Assembly: GCA_041917855.1 (NCBI GenBank)
Contig: JAYRWT010000076.1
Location: forward strand, 1-22,096
DNA from: CALBLZ01 sp041917855
GTDB lineage: Bacteria; Patescibacteriota; UBA1384; CAILIB01
Direction of reading: 5' to 3'
Length of the DNA stretch: 22,096 bases
Position 1 is the stretch's first letter. Each line of letters begins with the position of its first letter. Under the pieces are notes generated by a model, which was not told the DNA's origin, did not search any database, and worked only from the letters and a program-made list of their open reading frames with translations. Below, one piece after another: positions 7,434 to 14,960 of the stretch. The position numbers and the translations under genes are program-made.

Positions 7434-8345
7434 ATGACGCTGTACACGCAAGTTTCGAGTAACCGGGGCAAGACGGTATTCTTTCTGTTGCTCTTTAGTC
7501 TGCTCTTTTTGGGCATTGGCTGGTTTGCTTCCTACTATTTTGATAGCCAAATTATTCTGCTGGTAGTGGCAGCTGTGGTGATTGTGCAAGGTATTGTGAG
7601 CTGGTGGTTTTCGGACAGTATAGCCCTGCTAAGCGCAAAAGCGGTACCACTTGATCAGGATCCTAGTCGAAAGGCGCGGGTCACTCGCCTAACAGAAACA
7701 CTAGTGATAACGGCTGGGTTGCCCATGCCCAGGTTGTACCTGATAGATGACACTGCCATGAATGCCTTTGCCACGGGGCGTGATCGTCAGCACGGAGCAA
7801 TTGCCCTGACTACAGGCTTAGTAGATCAGCTAAATGATAATGAGCTCTCTGGGGTGATAGCTCACGAGCTTTCACATATTGGTAACGAAGATATTCGCTT
7901 AATGAGCATGGTCATGGTGATGGCTGGCGTAGTTGCACTGCTCTCTGATGTGATTCTGCGGTCAATGTTTTATGGTAATCGACGTAGTCGGGAAGATGAA
8001 GGGAACACGCAGGGTGTTATTTTAATTGTTGGTATTGCCCTGGCTATTCTTGCGCCGCTCTTTGCCACGCTTATTCAGTTGGCAATTAGCCGAAAGCGTG
8101 AGTTTATGGCAGATGCAAATGCGGTTCTACTCACCCGTTATCCAGAAGGCATGATTAGTGCTCTGCGCAAAATTTCGGGCGATGAAGAGGCACTAGAGGT
8201 TGCCAATAGGGGTAATGCCTTTATGTATTTTGCAAACCCACTCAAGGGCCAGTGGTTGGCGTCGTTGTTTGCTACACATCCGCCAATCGAGCAGCGAATA
8301 GCTGCCCTTGAGAAAGGTAGTGGTATGGAGGAGCAGCGTGGCTGA
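7434..8345 (+). CDS. htpX: Protease HtpX, M48 zinc metalloprotease
   Basis: 303-aa integral membrane metalloprotease that degrades misfolded membrane proteins. Zinc motif HELSH gives His144, Glu145 and His148; the third ligand is Glu223 in KREFMADANA. Four membrane helices are seen: about 14-34, 39-59, 157-177 and 194-216, as in E. coli HtpX. AMNAFATGRD upstream of the zinc site and ATHPPIEQRI near the C-terminus are family hallmarks. AGGGG at 7418-7422 lies 11 nt before the ATG, rather distant for a ribosome-binding site. The 3' end overlaps the start of ligA by 8 nt. Confidence 0.96.
   Translation: MTLYTQVSSNRGKTVFFLLLFSLLFLGIGWFASYYFDSQIILLVVAAVVIVQGIVSWWFSDSIALLSAKAVPLDQDPSRKARVTRLTETLVITAGLPMPRLYLIDDTAMNAFATGRDRQHGAIALTTGLVDQLNDNELSGVIAHELSHIGNEDIRLMSMVMVMAGVVALLSDVILRSMFYGNRRSREDEGNTQGVILIVGIALAILAPLFATLIQLAISRKREFMADANAVLLTRYPEGMISALRKISGDEEALEVANRGNAFMYFANPLKGQWLASLFATHPPIEQRIAALEKGSGMEEQRG
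8327..8333 (+). promoter_or_regulatory. Ribosome-binding site that sets the ligA start
   Basis: GGAGGAG inside the last codons of htpX lies a few nt before GTG 8338, a standard Shine-Dalgarno distance. It favours this GTG over the TTG at 8308 in the same frame, which would add ten residues that do not look like LigA. Confidence 0.65.
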
Positions 8346-10434
8346 TAGTTTAGTTACTGCTCGAGCTGCACAGCTACGTGATGAAATTAATCACCAACGC
8401 TACTTGGTACACGTGCTTAACCAAGAAGATTTGAGCGAAGCTGCGCTGGACTCGCTTAAGCGCGAACTAAGCGAGCTAGAAGCAACGTATCCTGAACTGA
8501 TTACTCCAGATTCTCCCAGTCAGCGCGTGGCAGGTGAGCCGTTACCAGGTTTTAGCAAAGTGCAGCACCAGGAGCGTCTACTTTCACTCAATGATATCTT
8601 TTCCCTAGAAGAGTTATCAGCCTGGGAAGAGCGCATGGGCAAGTTAAAGCCGTTGGCCGGTGGTTACTATGCTGAATTAAAACTCGATGGCTTTGCTATC
8701 TCTCTGGTGTACGAAGGTGGCTTACTCGTGCAAGCAGCTACTCGCGGTGACGGTAGTGTAGGTGAAGATGTGACCGCGAATGTTAAAACAATTCAGAGCA
8801 TTCCACTACGGCTACAGCCAGTTACGAATCTTGTGTCCAAGGCAGCTGAGCAGGGTGTTTCTGAGGCAATGATTGCCGCTGCCCAAACAGGCCGCCTGGA
8901 GATAAGGGGAGAAGTCTATATTTCAAAAAAAGACTTTGAAACTATCAACGCCGAACAGCAGGCAGCCGGATTGCCGCTATATGCTAACCCACGTAATTTG
9001 GCCGCAGGCAGCATGCGTCAGCTTGATCCAAAGCTGACTGCTGCACGTCGACTTCGCTTTTTTATGTACGCCATGGTAGGGGACTTTGGTCAGACCACTC
9101 ATGCCCAGGAGCATGCCCTAGCTGCTGCCCTTGGGTTTCCGGTAGAGGAGCATAGCCGTTACTGCGCGACTATTCCAGAGGTAGAAGCCTTTCTAAAAGA
9201 GTGGGAAGAAAAGCGTAAAACCCTGCCTTACAACACCGACGGTGCGGTTGTTAACCTAAACAATAGGGCACTCTTTAGCGCGCTTGGCGTGGTAGGAAAA
9301 GCGCCGCGCGCTGCCGTTGCCTTTAAATTTGCCGCCGAGCAAACCACTACCGTTATTCGCGATATTAAGTTACAAATTGGTCGCACTGGCGCAGTTACGC
9401 CGGTTGCAGTGCTAGACCCCGTAAAATTGGCTGGCAGTACTGTGGCTCGGGCAACGCTACATAATCAAGATGAAATTACTAGGAAGGATATTCGTATAGG
9501 GGACACGGTAGTTATTCAAAAGGCAGGAGATATTATCCCCGAAGTGTTGCGTAGCATTGAATCCCTCCGTCCAAGTGGTGCGCAGCCCTATGTGTTCCCA
9601 TCAGAAATCCACGGTATTCCGCTCACTCGCCGGGATGGCGAGGCTGCCTACTACATTGATGTGCAGCAGGGTGCAGAATTTATTACCAAGCGCAGCATTG
9701 AGCACTACGCATCTAGGGCCGCAATGGATATTGAAGGCCTGGGTGAGAAGGTGGTTGAGCGCCTGGTAGATGCTGGTCTTGTAAATGAAATTAGTGATCT
9801 CTACAGGCTAACAGTGCCTGAAGTATTGACCGTCGATGGCTTTGCACAGTTGTCGGCCGACAACCTAGTTGCTGCCATTGCAGCGAGTAAAAATCGCCCC
9901 TTTAATAAGTTTTTGTTTGGCCTAGGTATTAGGCATGTTGGCGCAGAAACAGCCCGTACTCTGAGCACTTTTTTGCAGAGTAAGGTAAGCGGGGAGGCGC
10001 CACTGAGCAGGTTGTTGCCGGTGCTCCAGAGTATGACCAAGGAAGACTTTATGCAGCTTAATGATGTAGGCGAGGTAGTTGCGGAAAGTATCTACCAATA
10101 CTTTCAGGATCCTGACGATCAAGTAGAGCTGCAAAAGCTAGTTGAGCTAGGTGTTACCGTGCCGCTAGCTGCCGCTCAACTTAAACAGGGTATTGTGGCA
10201 GATATGAGCAAACTCAAGGCACTGTTTGCGAATAAAACAGTGGTACTCACCGGGGCTCTGAGTAATCTAACACGAGAAGAAGCCGGAGATATTATTCGGG
10301 CTGTTGGTGGTCATGTCGTCAGCGCCGTCAGTAAAGAGACAGATATTGTGCTGGCAGGTGATAAGGCGGGCAGTAAACTAGCTAAGGCAGAACAGCTAGG
10401 TATAACGGTGCTGTCAGAAGATGTCTTCTCTTGA
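8338..10434 (+). CDS. ligA: NAD-dependent DNA ligase LigA lacking zinc-finger cysteines
   Basis: Seals nicks in DNA using NAD, joining Okazaki fragments and repair patches. 698 aa from GTG 8338, close to the usual ~670. Domains in order: Ia (about 1-70, with HQRYLVHVLNQ), adenylation domain with AELKLDG (nucleophile Lys115), TRGDGSVGEDVT, LEIRGEVY, NPRNLAAGSMRQLD and a PYNTDGAVV/VAFKFA region, OB fold (about 335-410), the zinc-finger position (about 415-450), helix-hairpin-helix domain (about 458-620), and BRCT (about 629-698). In the zinc-finger slot the four cysteines normally present (CPxCG ... CxNxxCPAQ) are all absent; the stretch keeps its length and flanks (QPYVFPSE ... MDIEGLGEK). The only cysteine in the protein is Cys276. 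The frame is intact, so this is a real substitution and not a frameshift. Confidence 0.95.
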   Translation: MADSLVTARAAQLRDEINHQRYLVHVLNQEDLSEAALDSLKRELSELEATYPELITPDSPSQRVAGEPLPGFSKVQHQERLLSLNDIFSLEELSAWEERMGKLKPLAGGYYAELKLDGFAISLVYEGGLLVQAATRGDGSVGEDVTANVKTIQSIPLRLQPVTNLVSKAAEQGVSEAMIAAAQTGRLEIRGEVYISKKDFETINAEQQAAGLPLYANPRNLAAGSMRQLDPKLTAARRLRFFMYAMVGDFGQTTHAQEHALAAALGFPVEEHSRYCATIPEVEAFLKEWEEKRKTLPYNTDGAVVNLNNRALFSALGVVGKAPRAAVAFKFAAEQTTTVIRDIKLQIGRTGAVTPVAVLDPVKLAGSTVARATLHNQDEITRKDIRIGDTVVIQKAGDIIPEVLRSIESLRPSGAQPYVFPSEIHGIPLTRRDGEAAYYIDVQQGAEFITKRSIEHYASRAAMDIEGLGEKVVERLVDAGLVNEISDLYRLTVPEVLTVDGFAQLSADNLVAAIAASKNRPFNKFLFGLGIRHVGAETARTLSTFLQSKVSGEAPLSRLLPVLQSMTKEDFMQLNDVGEVVAESIYQYFQDPDDQVELQKLVELGVTVPLAAAQLKQGIVADMSKLKALFANKTVVLTGALSNLTREEAGDIIRAVGGHVVSAVSKETDIVLAGDKAGSKLAKAEQLGITVLSEDVFS

Positions 10435-10440
10435 GTAATC

Positions 10441-10449
10441 TGCTAGGAT
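10441..10449 (+). promoter_or_regulatory. Extended -10 element directly upstream of gatC
   Basis: TGcTAGGAT ends 6 nt before the gatC ATG at 10456. The expected transcription start about 7 nt downstream would fall on the A of the ATG, so this promoter would give a leaderless gatC mRNA. No good -35 is seen, and the spacer is only 21 nt after ligA, so read-through is also possible. Confidence 0.35.
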
Positions 10450-10455
10450 AAGACC

Positions 10456-10788
10456 ATGTCTACGATTCCGCGAGACGACATTGCTCATTTGGCAAAGCTC
10501 ACCCGACTCAACCTTACCGACGAGCAGATCGAGCGCTACACTCAACAGTTTGGGTCCATCTTGACGTTTGTAGAAACGCTCAACCAAGTTCCTACCAATG
10601 AAGCTGCCAAAGAGACGAGTAAGCGTGGTGTAACTGGTATTAGCAACCACGTGTCAGCCGATGCGCTGCGATCTGAAGAGAGCTTGGCTAATCTAGATCC
10701 TCAGCTTGCGTTAAAGAGTGCGCCACGTACTAGTGGTAGGTATATTCAGGTGCGGGCAGTGCTGGCAGGTGAGGAGGAGTCGGCATGA
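10456..10788 (+). CDS. gatC: Asp/Glu-tRNA amidotransferase subunit C
   Basis: 110-aa small subunit of GatCAB, which converts misacylated Glu-tRNA(Gln) or Asp-tRNA(Asn) to the correct aminoacyl-tRNA; GatC wraps around GatA and GatB and stabilises them. The family pattern is visible: IPRDDIAHLAKLTRLNLTDEQ at the N-terminus (helical, ending in the conserved LARL-like stretch), then FGSILTFVETLNQV, and a C-terminal part (LALKSAPRTSGRYIQVRAVL) matching the usual NAP...FFxVPxVL ending. The stop overlaps gatA's ATG by 4 nt, so stoichiometric coupled translation is expected. Confidence 0.95.
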   Translation: MSTIPRDDIAHLAKLTRLNLTDEQIERYTQQFGSILTFVETLNQVPTNEAAKETSKRGVTGISNHVSADALRSEESLANLDPQLALKSAPRTSGRYIQVRAVLAGEEESA

Positions 10789-12281
10789 GTAATGTAGCAC
10801 TCACAAGTTTAACGATTGAAGAAGTTGCTGCTGGCTTGAGCGCCGGTGATTTCACTTCTGTAGAGATTACACAGGCCTACCTGGACAGGATTGCTACGCT
10901 TAATCCAAAGCTCAATGTGTACGTTCATGTAAGCGGGGAACTTGCCCTAGCCCAAGCCGCTGCAAGCGATGCACGCCGTAAAGCGGGCAAAACACTAGGC
11001 CTGCTCGATGGTGTACCGTACAACCTTAAAGATGTCTACGCCACAACCGATTCCCCGACCACCGCATCGTCAAAAATGCTTGATGGCTGGATTGCTCCGT
11101 ACAATGCCACTGTGTACCACAAGCTCAAGTCTGCTGGCGCTGTGGTCCTGGGTAAGACCAATACTGACGAATTTACCATGGGTGTTTCCACCGAAACATC
11201 TTGGCAAGGTGTCACCCGTAACCCATGGGATGTTGAGCGGGTGAGTGGTGGTTCATCTGGTGGGCCTGCGGCTAGCATTGCTGCGCAGCTTGCTACCTTT
11301 AGCATCGGTACCGACACTGGCGGGAGTATTCGTCAGCCTGCGGCTTTCTGTGGTGTTACCGGCATGAAGCCTACCTACGGCCGCATTAGCCGTTGGGGGG
11401 AGATTCCCATGGCAAGTTCGCTCGACCAAACTGGGCCAATTACCCGAACTGCTAAAGATGCGGCCATTGTATTTGAGGTTCTGGCAGGGCGAGACGAACT
11501 AGATGCTACAACTGTAGACGATGCCGTGCCAGACTTAGCGTCTATGCTGCCCGCGCCCACTACTAAGCCACTGGCTGGCGTAAAAGTTGGTGTGGCTGAC
11601 GAGTACTTCGGTGATGGGGTAAAGCCAGGTGTGGAAAAGCTCGTACGAGAGGCAATCTCTACAATTGAAGCTCTTGGCGCATCGGTAGAGAAGCTTTCCC
11701 TGCCGACTGTTCCCTATGCTCTCGCTGCGTACTACATCATTGCTCCAGCAGAGGTTTCATCTAATATGGCGCGTTACGATGGTATTCGGTACGGTCATTC
11801 TGTCGAGCGTGGGGCTGGCGAGGAAAAGCGTTCACTCTACGATGTCTATGCCGATAGTCGCGGCGAAGGCATAGGCGCTGAAGTGCAACGCCGTATTATG
11901 CTGGGAGCTCACGTACTCTCGGCTGGCTACTATGATGCCTACTACCGTAAGGCAGAAGAGGTGCGACAGGTGGTCGCAGCACAGTTTGCCGAGGCGTTTA
12001 CCAAGGTAGATGTGCTGTTAGCACCGGTTTCCCCTAACACCGCCTTTAAAATTGGTGAGCAGGTTAATGACCCAGTTGCAATGTACAAAGAAGATGTCTT
12101 GGCCGTGCCGGCAAACATCGGAGGAATCCCAGGAATTAGCGTTCCCTGTGGTCTTTCCGACGGCTTGCCAGTTGGGCTACAGATTCTTGCGGGAAGGCTA
12201 AACGAGACCGCCTTGTACAAGGTTGCCATTGCCTACCAACAAGCAACTGATTTTCATAAGCAGTATCCGGAGATCGCATGA
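10785..12281 (+). CDS. gatA: Asp/Glu-tRNA amidotransferase subunit A
   Basis: 498-aa amidase-signature enzyme that releases ammonia from glutamine for transamidation of mischarged tRNA. The catalytic Ser-cisSer-Lys triad is visible by spacing: Lys82 (YNLKDVY), Ser157 (SGGSSGGPAAS) and Ser181 (DTGGSIRQPAAFCG). GMKPTYGRIS and SSLDQTGPI are conserved, and the C-terminal DVLLAPVSPNTAF and GIPGISVPCG motifs complete the fold. Length is normal. A strong Shine-Dalgarno (GAGGAGGAG, 10771-10779) sits inside the gatC end. The stop overlaps the ATG of the cyclophilin gene by 4 nt, so the amidotransferase operon continues into unrelated-looking genes before gatB. Confidence 0.98.
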   Translation: MSNVALTSLTIEEVAAGLSAGDFTSVEITQAYLDRIATLNPKLNVYVHVSGELALAQAAASDARRKAGKTLGLLDGVPYNLKDVYATTDSPTTASSKMLDGWIAPYNATVYHKLKSAGAVVLGKTNTDEFTMGVSTETSWQGVTRNPWDVERVSGGSSGGPAASIAAQLATFSIGTDTGGSIRQPAAFCGVTGMKPTYGRISRWGEIPMASSLDQTGPITRTAKDAAIVFEVLAGRDELDATTVDDAVPDLASMLPAPTTKPLAGVKVGVADEYFGDGVKPGVEKLVREAISTIEALGASVEKLSLPTVPYALAAYYIIAPAEVSSNMARYDGIRYGHSVERGAGEEKRSLYDVYADSRGEGIGAEVQRRIMLGAHVLSAGYYDAYYRKAEEVRQVVAAQFAEAFTKVDVLLAPVSPNTAFKIGEQVNDPVAMYKEDVLAVPANIGGIPGISVPCGLSDGLPVGLQILAGRLNETALYKVAIAYQQATDFHKQYPEIA

Positions 12282-12967
12282 AAACACGTATCGTCCTCGT
12301 AGTATTCTTGGTAATTATTATTGCACTGCCCGTTTCAATGCTCTTGCTAACGAGCAATCAAGACGGTGCCAGCTCAACATCGAGTGATAGTTCGCCCACC
12401 CCACTACCAAGCTCATCAGCATCAACCCCTAATAGCGCTGCCAACGCCAAAATGAATATGGAAATTAACCAGAGTGATTTTGTAACTGCAAGTCAGGTGA
12501 TTTTAAAGACCAGTCTTGGTGATATTAGACTCGATCTCTTTAAGGATAAGGCACCAAAGACGGTACAAAACTTTGTAACCTTGGGTAAGGTTGGCTACTA
12601 CGAAGGAATCATCTTTCACCGTGTTATTGCCGGCTTTATGATTCAAGGTGGTGATCCAACCGGTACTGGCACCAGTGGTAAGAGCATTTACGGCGCCACC
12701 TTTAACGATGAAATCAACGATGAAAAGATTGTTAAAGGATCGCTAGCCATGGCCAACCGGGGTAAGGGTACCAATAGCAATACCAGTCAATTCTTTATTG
12801 TGAGCGATACCGCGCAGCCACGGCTCGATGGCGTGCACACTAATTTTGGTAAGGTCGCAGACGAGGCCTCCAGGGCTGTAGTTAAAAAGATTTCAAATGT
12901 ACGAACTGACGCCAGTGATCGCCCGGTTACCGCAGTGGTGATTACCGGTTTTGAAATCGTAAAGTAA
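12278..12967 (+). CDS. Membrane-anchored cyclophilin-type peptidyl-prolyl isomerase
   Basis: 229 aa. An N-terminal hydrophobic helix (about 5-25) is followed by a Ser/Thr/Pro linker (about 30-57) and a cyclophilin domain (about 72-229). Active-site motifs FHRVIAGFMIQGGDP (112-126, with Arg115 and Gln123) and SQFFIV (170-175) are present. In PRLDGVHTNFG the position of the Trp that binds cyclosporin in human CypA is Leu183, usual for bacterial enzymes and suggesting low drug sensitivity. The protein should sit on the outer face of the membrane and assist folding of exported proteins. There is no lipobox cysteine, so it is an uncleaved anchor or a secreted protein. It starts inside the gatA stop, with ATGA overlap, inside the GatCAB operon. 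Confidence 0.93.
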   Translation: MKTRIVLVVFLVIIIALPVSMLLLTSNQDGASSTSSDSSPTPLPSSSASTPNSAANAKMNMEINQSDFVTASQVILKTSLGDIRLDLFKDKAPKTVQNFVTLGKVGYYEGIIFHRVIAGFMIQGGDPTGTGTSGKSIYGATFNDEINDEKIVKGSLAMANRGKGTNSNTSQFFIVSDTAQPRLDGVHTNFGKVADEASRAVVKKISNVRTDASDRPVTAVVITGFEIVK

Positions 12968-13003
12968 GGTAGATAGAGCCTAATTCTCTTTTTAGCTAGC
13001 AGC

Positions 13004-13504
13004 ATGAGCCAGTACGTAAGACAGGGAAATCGTCGTCAATCATCCTCTGGTCCCAGCTTTGAACAGCGGGCAGTAGAGGGTGTGCTCAAGGGCTTGTGGT
13101 GGCTAATCACCCTCCCGTTCAAGGCTGGCAAAGCAAAGTCTAGCAGTGGTACACGTGGGCCACACCAGGTTCCTGCGGTGCAAGCAAAAGCCATAGCAGA
13201 GCACTGGGAGCAGGTTACTAGCTACCGCTTGGCACAACAAACGTGGCCACTGGCGATTAGTGAAGCAGATAAGTTAGTTGATTTAGCCCTGGAGGCCGCT
13301 AATTTTAGCGGTAAGACCTTTGCCGATCGGCTGCGCTCGGCTGAACGTTACTTCAGCCAAGATACCTATCAGGCGGTATGGGGAGCGCACAAGCTGCGAA
13401 ATTCGCTCGCACATCAGCTTGGCCAACAGGTAACACAGAACGAAGTAAACCAGGCGCTATACAGTTTTGAGCGCGCCTTACAGACCCTAGGAGTTAGTGT
13501 ATGA
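13004..13504 (+). CDS. Small HEPN-like protein, translationally coupled to gatB
   Basis: 166 aa, not assigned to a named gene. A basic N-terminal tail with a short hydrophobic patch (LWWLITLPF, 31-39) leads to an all-helical domain (about 60-166). WPLAISEADKLVDLAL and AVWGAHKLRNSLAHQL contain R132-N133-x3-H137, the RX4-6H signature of HEPN domains, preceded by the helix pattern seen in DUF4145-like HEPN proteins. HEPN proteins are often RNases in toxin or defence systems, but many are non-catalytic; no antitoxin partner (MNT or similar) is adjacent. The stop overlaps gatB's ATG by 4 nt (13501-13504), so it is probably a constitutive housekeeping partner rather than a toxin. No Shine-Dalgarno is seen before its ATG. 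Confidence 0.65.
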   Translation: MSQYVRQGNRRQSSSGPSFEQRAVEGVLKGLWWLITLPFKAGKAKSSSGTRGPHQVPAVQAKAIAEHWEQVTSYRLAQQTWPLAISEADKLVDLALEAANFSGKTFADRLRSAERYFSQDTYQAVWGAHKLRNSLAHQLGQQVTQNEVNQALYSFERALQTLGVSV

Positions 13505-14952
13505 GCACCCCATTTCGCATTATTGTTGGGCTAGAGGTTCACGTTGAGTTGCAGACGCAGACAAAAATGTTCTGCCGTTGTAAGAACGACCCATTTGATA
13601 CCGAAGCAAATACTCATGTTTGTCCCGTATGCTTGGGGTTGCCAGGTGCGTTGCCTACACCTAACCAAGAAGCAATCAAGTCCATTCTCCTGCTCGGTAA
13701 AGCTCTAGGCTCTGAGCCAAATTCACTCAGTCGTTGGGATCGCAAGCACTATTTTTACCCGGATCTTCCAAAGGGGTACCAGATTTCGCAGCTAGATTTA
13801 CCATTTTGCGTTGGTGGTTCAATTGATCTGCTGGCAGATGATGGTAGCGTGGAGAAAACGGTAAGGTTTGAGCGAGCGCACCTAGAAGAAGATGCCGGAA
13901 AGTTAATGCACGGCTCAACGCCTGGCTACTCCAACGTTGATCTCAACCGAGCGGGAGTGCCACTGGTAGAAATGGTCAGTTTACCAGACCTAGAGAATCC
14001 GGCTCAGGCCCGTAAGTTTTTGCAGGAGCTACAGCTGTTGGTGCGCACACTTGGTATTTCCAATGCCGACATGGAAAAAGGACAGATGCGTTGCGATGTA
14101 AATATCAACATTGCCTTTATCGACCCAGTAACGGGTAAAGAAGTGCGCACGCCAATTACCGAGGTTAAAAATGTGAACTCTAGCCGCGCCGTAGAGCGCT
14201 CAATTGCCACTGAATCACAACGTCAGTACGACGAGTGGATTGCAGGTGGGCCTATTACAAGCCGTAAAGGGAAAATTACCGCCGGCTGGGACGAAGATAA
14301 AGAGCGTGTAAACGTGCAGCGAGCCAAGGAAGGTTCGGCTGATTACCGCTACATGCCTGAGCCAGATCTCCCGCCAGTAGAAGTGTTCAAGAGCGATGTG
14401 CTCAACCCAAATAATTTAAAGCTACCAAAGCTACCAAATGAGTGGCGCAAGGAGTTGTTGGCTGAGGGGGTGGGCATGACCGATATCAATGTGTTGCTTG
14501 CTGACGAAGTGCGCCTGGGTAAGCTAAACGATATCAAAGATTTGAGGGATGAGGTTGTTAAGGTTAAGACAGTTGTTAACTGGCTAGTGAATGCCGCTGA
14601 GTCTGTTACGTTGGTTGACCAGAACCTGATCGAACTTATTAGATTGGCTGATGAGGGTAAGGTTTCATTCTCGGCTGTTAAGGCAAAGTTACACGACGTA
14701 TCTGACCAGATACGTGCTGGTTCTTCAGTAGAAGAGGCAATAAAAACTCTTGGTTTACTACAAGAGCATGATGAGGCTGTGGTAAAATCTGCAATAGAAG
14801 CGGTACTGGCTGAGCACGCGCAGGTAGTTGCCGACTACAAAGCCGGCAATGAGCGTATGTTTGGCTTCCTGGTTGGTCAAGTTATGAAGCGTTGCCAGGG
14901 GAAAGCACAGCCGGCCCGTGTAAACGAAGCACTCAAAGAGGCAATTAGGTAA
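13501..14952 (+). CDS. gatB: Asp/Glu-tRNA amidotransferase subunit B
   Basis: 483-aa subunit that binds the misacylated tRNA and activates the side-chain carboxylate with ATP. The N-terminal catalytic domain starts RIIVGLEVHVELQTQTKMFC and continues VCPVCLGLPGALPTPN; HYFYPDLPKGYQISQ, HLEEDAGKLMH, DLNRAGVPLVEMVS and SADYRYMPEPDLPP are family hallmarks. Cys25, Cys27, Cys41 and Cys44 form a CxC...CxxC set that matches the zinc site of some GatB proteins. The C-terminal YqeY-like tRNA-binding tail ends with FGFLVGQVMKRCQGKAQP. Length is normal. gatB is separated from gatCA by the cyclophilin and HEPN-like genes, all on the same strand and mostly overlapping. Confidence 0.98.
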   Translation: MSTPFRIIVGLEVHVELQTQTKMFCRCKNDPFDTEANTHVCPVCLGLPGALPTPNQEAIKSILLLGKALGSEPNSLSRWDRKHYFYPDLPKGYQISQLDLPFCVGGSIDLLADDGSVEKTVRFERAHLEEDAGKLMHGSTPGYSNVDLNRAGVPLVEMVSLPDLENPAQARKFLQELQLLVRTLGISNADMEKGQMRCDVNINIAFIDPVTGKEVRTPITEVKNVNSSRAVERSIATESQRQYDEWIAGGPITSRKGKITAGWDEDKERVNVQRAKEGSADYRYMPEPDLPPVEVFKSDVLNPNNLKLPKLPNEWRKELLAEGVGMTDINVLLADEVRLGKLNDIKDLRDEVVKVKTVVNWLVNAAESVTLVDQNLIELIRLADEGKVSFSAVKAKLHDVSDQIRAGSSVEEAIKTLGLLQEHDEAVVKSAIEAVLAEHAQVVADYKAGNERMFGFLVGQVMKRCQGKAQPARVNEALKEAIR

Positions 14953-14960
14953 CACATCAT

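Noticed and set aside
8308..8337. ligA start at TTG 8308
   Set aside because: The ten added residues do not resemble LigA, and the GGAGGAG site at 8327-8333 fits GTG 8338.
13004..13504. HEPN-like protein as half of a toxin-antitoxin pair
   Set aside because: Neighbours are a cyclophilin and gatB; no MNT or other antitoxin gene is adjacent.
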